Assembly: GCA_039926025.1 (NCBI GenBank)
Contig: JBDSXV010000141.1
Span: 1 to 14,716, forward strand
Direction: 5' to 3'
DNA from: Dokdonella_A sp039926025
GTDB lineage: Bacteria > Pseudomonadota > Gammaproteobacteria > Xanthomonadales > Rhodanobacteraceae
Length of the DNA stretch: 14,716 nt
Below the pieces are notes generated by a model. The model was not told where the DNA came from, did no database searches, and saw only the letters and a program-made list of their open reading frames with translations. Each line of letters begins with the position of its first letter. Position 1 is the stretch's first letter. Position numbers and translations under genes: made by a program. This document shows positions 12,673-14,716 of this stretch, in pieces.

Positions 12673-13587
12673 TCACGCATGCGACAACATTTCATCCGCA
12701 CCCAGTTCGCGCAACCCTTGCGCGACACGCTCACCCAGCGACTGTGGGTCGTCCATCGGCCCCTGCGCCTGCGCGCGCACGAGACGCCCGCTTTTTGCAT
12801 CGCCGACCAGACCCCAAAGCACAAGCCCGGTTTCCGTTTCCACGCAATAGCCAGCGATCGGCACGTTGCAGCTGCCATGCAGGCTGCGATTCATCGCACG
12901 CTCGGCAGCGACGCAACGGTGCGTGTCGGCATCGTCGAGCCCCAGGACGAGTTCCAGTACGGACGCATCGCCAACGCGATATTCGATCGCTATCGCGCCT
13001 TGCGCAACCGCCGGCAACCAACTCGGCGCAGCAAGGCGTTCGCGAATGCGCGTGCCAAGGCCAAGTCGGTCGACGCCGGCACAGGCGAGAATGATCGCGG
13101 CATAGTCGCCCGCATCGAGTTTCGCCAATCGCGTATTCACGTTGCCGCGCAGATCTACGAGTTCGAGATCCGGACGCAGCGCGCGCAATTGCGCCTGGCG
13201 CCGCAATGACGATGTTCCAACGCGCGCGCCATGCGGCAATTCGTCCAGACGTGCATGCATGTTGCTGATGAATGCATCGGCCGCATCGGCGCGTTCGAGC
13301 ACTGCGCCGATCGCAAAGCCAGGTTCCAGCTCCATCGGAACGTCCTTGAACGAATGGACCGCGATATCCGCACGCTGTTCGAGCATCGCGACTTCGAGTT
13401 CTTTCAGGAACAGACCCTTGCCGCCGATCTCGGCGAGCGGTCGGTCGAGAATCTGGTCGCCGCGCGTGGTCATTGGCACCAGCTCGACGACGATTCCGGC
13501 ATGCAACGCGCGCAGACGTGTCGCGACATGTTCGGCCTGCCACAAAGCGAGCGCGCTCTTGCGCGTGGCAATGCGCAGTTTTTTCAT
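12673..13587 (-). CDS. hemC: Hydroxymethylbilane synthase (porphobilinogen deaminase)
   Basis: The 304-residue enzyme joins four porphobilinogen units into hydroxymethylbilane, a cytosolic step of haem synthesis. Signatures run in order: RIATRKSALALWQAEH at 5-20, TTRGDQILDRPLAEIGGKGLF at 40-60, HSFKDVPMELEPG at 78-90 with catalytic Asp82, GTSSLRRQAQL at 124-134, LRGNVNTRL at 146-154, and LPAVAQGAIAIEYR at 191-204. Cys240 in LHGSCNVPIAGY is the attachment site of the dipyrromethane cofactor. Size and residues are normal. The start ATG 13587 overlaps the algR stop by 4 nt (ATGA). A longer in-frame extension within algR was rejected because family homology begins at MKKLRIATRKS. Placement after algZR is conserved in pseudomonads and xanthomonads. 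Confidence 0.97.
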   Translation of the reverse strand: MKKLRIATRKSALALWQAEHVATRLRALHAGIVVELVPMTTRGDQILDRPLAEIGGKGLFLKELEVAMLEQRADIAVHSFKDVPMELEPGFAIGAVLERADAADAFISNMHARLDELPHGARVGTSSLRRQAQLRALRPDLELVDLRGNVNTRLAKLDAGDYAAIILACAGVDRLGLGTRIRERLAAPSWLPAVAQGAIAIEYRVGDASVLELVLGLDDADTHRCVAAERAMNRSLHGSCNVPIAGYCVETETGLVLWGLVGDAKSGRLVRAQAQGPMDDPQSLGERVAQGLRELGADEMLSHA

Positions 13588-14318
13588 AGCGTGCGGACCA
13601 GCTTGCGCAACGCGGGCAGGTTGCGCCGGCTGACTTCGAGCGAGGCCGTGACCCCCTCGACATTCGCGAACAAGCGGCCATCCGGAGCGCGCGTCAGGCC
13701 GGCAAGTTTGCCGAGCGCCACCAGACAATTGCGATGGATGCGCACAAAGCGACCCTCGAATTCGTCTTCGAGCGCTTTCAATGGTTCCTCGATCAGCACT
13801 TCACCTTTAGCGTGGTGGACGACGACGTACTTGTCCTCGGCGAGCAAATAGTCGATGTCAGCGACCGGCACCAGCACAAGGCTGCCGCGGACGCGTGCGC
13901 ACAGGTGCGTGCGCCGGCGACCCGATTCAATCGCGCGTTCGACGCCCTGCGCCTGCGCACCAGTCCAGCGGCGCGCCTTCGCCAGCGCCGCTTGCAGTCG
14001 TTCGCTGCGTACAGGCTTGACCAGGTAATCGACCGCGTTTGCTTCGAAGGCCGCGAGCGCGTGATCCTCGAATGCGGTGCAGAAGATCACGCCGGGCGGC
14101 GATTCCAGCGCACCGAGATGGCGTGCCGTCTCAAGACCGTCCATGACCGGCATGCGGATATCGAGCAGGACCACATCGGGCCGCATGCGAGCGGCCACTT
14201 CGAGCGCGTCGCGACCGTTGCCGGCGGTGCCGACCACGGTGATGCCCTCGAGTTCGCCGAGCATCGCTGCAAGGCGTTCGCGTGCAAGCGGTTCGTCGTC
14301 GACGATCAGAACGTTCAT
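13584..14318 (-). CDS. algR: LytTR-family response regulator AlgR
   Basis: The 244-residue regulator has a CheY-like receiver (1-120) with acidic residues in VDDEPLARERL, phosphoacceptor Asp53 (VVLLDIRMPVMDG), Thr81 (FCTAF) and Lys101 (VDYLVKPVRS). A LytTR DNA-binding domain spans about 137-240 (VPVADIDYLLAEDKYVVVHH, then EGRFVRIHRNCLVAL and VSRRNLPALRKLV). This matches AlgR, which controls alginate, type IV pili and virulence traits in Pseudomonas. Its targets in this organism are not known. Its start overlaps the algZ stop by 1 nt (TGATG) and its stop overlaps the hemC start, indicating one transcript from algZ through hemC. All key phosphorelay residues are intact. Confidence 0.93.
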   Translation of the reverse strand: MNVLIVDDEPLARERLAAMLGELEGITVVGTAGNGRDALEVAARMRPDVVLLDIRMPVMDGLETARHLGALESPPGVIFCTAFEDHALAAFEANAVDYLVKPVRSERLQAALAKARRWTGAQAQGVERAIESGRRRTHLCARVRGSLVLVPVADIDYLLAEDKYVVVHHAKGEVLIEEPLKALEDEFEGRFVRIHRNCLVALGKLAGLTRAPDGRLFANVEGVTASLEVSRRNLPALRKLVRTL

Positions 14319-14716
14319 CAGGTACGCGTCTCAGGCAGGCGCACGTTCACGACATAGGCCTCCGGACCCGGCTCAACGCGCAACTCGCCGCGTGCGCCGA
14401 AATGGTACTCGATGCGCGCGCGGATATTCGCGAGCGCGACACCATTGCGGTGCGTTGGCGCATCCGAGGACAGCGGATTGCGCACAACGATCTCGACCGC
14501 GCCCGGCACGCGGCGACCGCTCACGCTCACGGTGCCGCCGTCGGCCAGAGGCTGGATGCCGTGGTACACCGCGTTCTCGACCAAGGGTTGCAGCAGCAAG
14601 CGCGGTATCGCCAGATCACGCGGCAGGTCGGCGACATCCATTTCGACCTTGAGACGATCGCCCAGACGCAGATGCTCGATGTGCAGATAGCGCGCGACCA
14701 GATCGAGTTCCTCGCC
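14318..14716 (-). CDS. algZ: Sensor histidine kinase AlgZ (LytS-like), C-terminal part, 5' truncated by the window
   Basis: The frame is open from the window end and gives 132 residues ending at TGA 14320-14318. It starts with GEELDLVARYLHIEHLRLGDRL, which is the conserved region just after the phospho-His box of LytS/AlgZ-type kinases (the YL-IE-R-DRL pattern). It continues with the ATP-binding N-box in LLLQPLVENAVYHGI and the G-box-like GVALANIRARIEYHFG. The His box and the membrane part lie outside the window. The pairing with AlgR, with a 1-nt overlap, supports a cognate two-component system. The last residues (VVNVRLPETRT) end in the usual place, so the 3' end is intact. Confidence 0.92.
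   Translation of the reverse strand, partial: GEELDLVARYLHIEHLRLGDRLKVEMDVADLPRDLAIPRLLLQPLVENAVYHGIQPLADGGTVSVSGRRVPGAVEIVVRNPLSSDAPTHRNGVALANIRARIEYHFGARGELRVEPGPEAYVVNVRLPETRT

Noticed and set aside
13588..13728. 47-codon N-terminal extension of hemC
   Set aside because: It lies wholly within algR in another frame, and HemC homology starts exactly at the ATG that overlaps the algR stop.
1..14716. CRISPR array, tRNA/rRNA, insertion sequence or prophage
   Set aside because: No regularly spaced repeats, cloverleaf-like segments, transposase or integrase motifs were found on either strand.

Overview
The window looks like chromosomal DNA of a high-GC gammaproteobacterium, most likely in or near the Xanthomonadales. 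The grounds are the algZ-algR-hemC order also found in Pseudomonas and xanthomonads, the rho C-terminus, and REP-type palindromes with a GGGAGCGGCTTCAGCC core and CCCTCACCCCAACCCTCTCCCC-like elements. The genus cannot be fixed from the sequence alone. No tRNA, rRNA, CRISPR array, insertion sequence or phage gene was seen.

Layout. (1) 1-354: 3' end of rho on the plus strand, followed by about 480 bp without a convincing gene that holds a REP-type inverted repeat, a CT-rich repeat and a strong intrinsic terminator. (2) 834-2850, minus strand: a WYL-domain regulator and, 10 nt downstream, a patatin-like phospholipase, probably co-transcribed. A secreted LolA-like protein (2939-3520) is divergent from them. 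(3) 3564-5125, minus strand: a DUF6498-type membrane protein and a 3-methyladenine DNA glycosylase of the AAG/MPG family. (4) 5274-11661, plus strand: a four-gene operon with a cytoplasmic molybdopterin oxidoreductase (SoeA-like), an SLC13-type permease with two RCK_C domains, a four-cluster ferredoxin subunit (SoeB-like) and a DmsC-type membrane anchor (SoeC-like). (5) 11803-12606: a DUF481 outer-membrane protein, convergent with (6) 12673-14716, minus strand: hemC, algR and the 3' end of algZ.

The main functional unit is the oxidoreductase operon. SoeABC enzymes oxidise sulfite to sulfate at the cytoplasmic face of the inner membrane and pass electrons to the quinone pool. SoeA here has the Cys-ligated Fe-S site, a likely Mo-ligand Cys and no Tat signal, as expected for that orientation. 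The SLC13-type permease lies between subunits A and B and is translationally coupled to both by 4-nt overlaps. This suggests, without proving it, that the enzyme works with import of a sulfur anion or export of sulfate. The other striking point is that soeA carries two in-frame copies of normally intergenic palindromic repeats, translated as Pro-rich inserts.

The algZ/algR/hemC genes overlap by 1 and 4 nt and probably form one transcript joining a LytS/LytTR-type two-component system to haem biosynthesis. The remaining genes are ordinary housekeeping or uncharacterised conserved genes.
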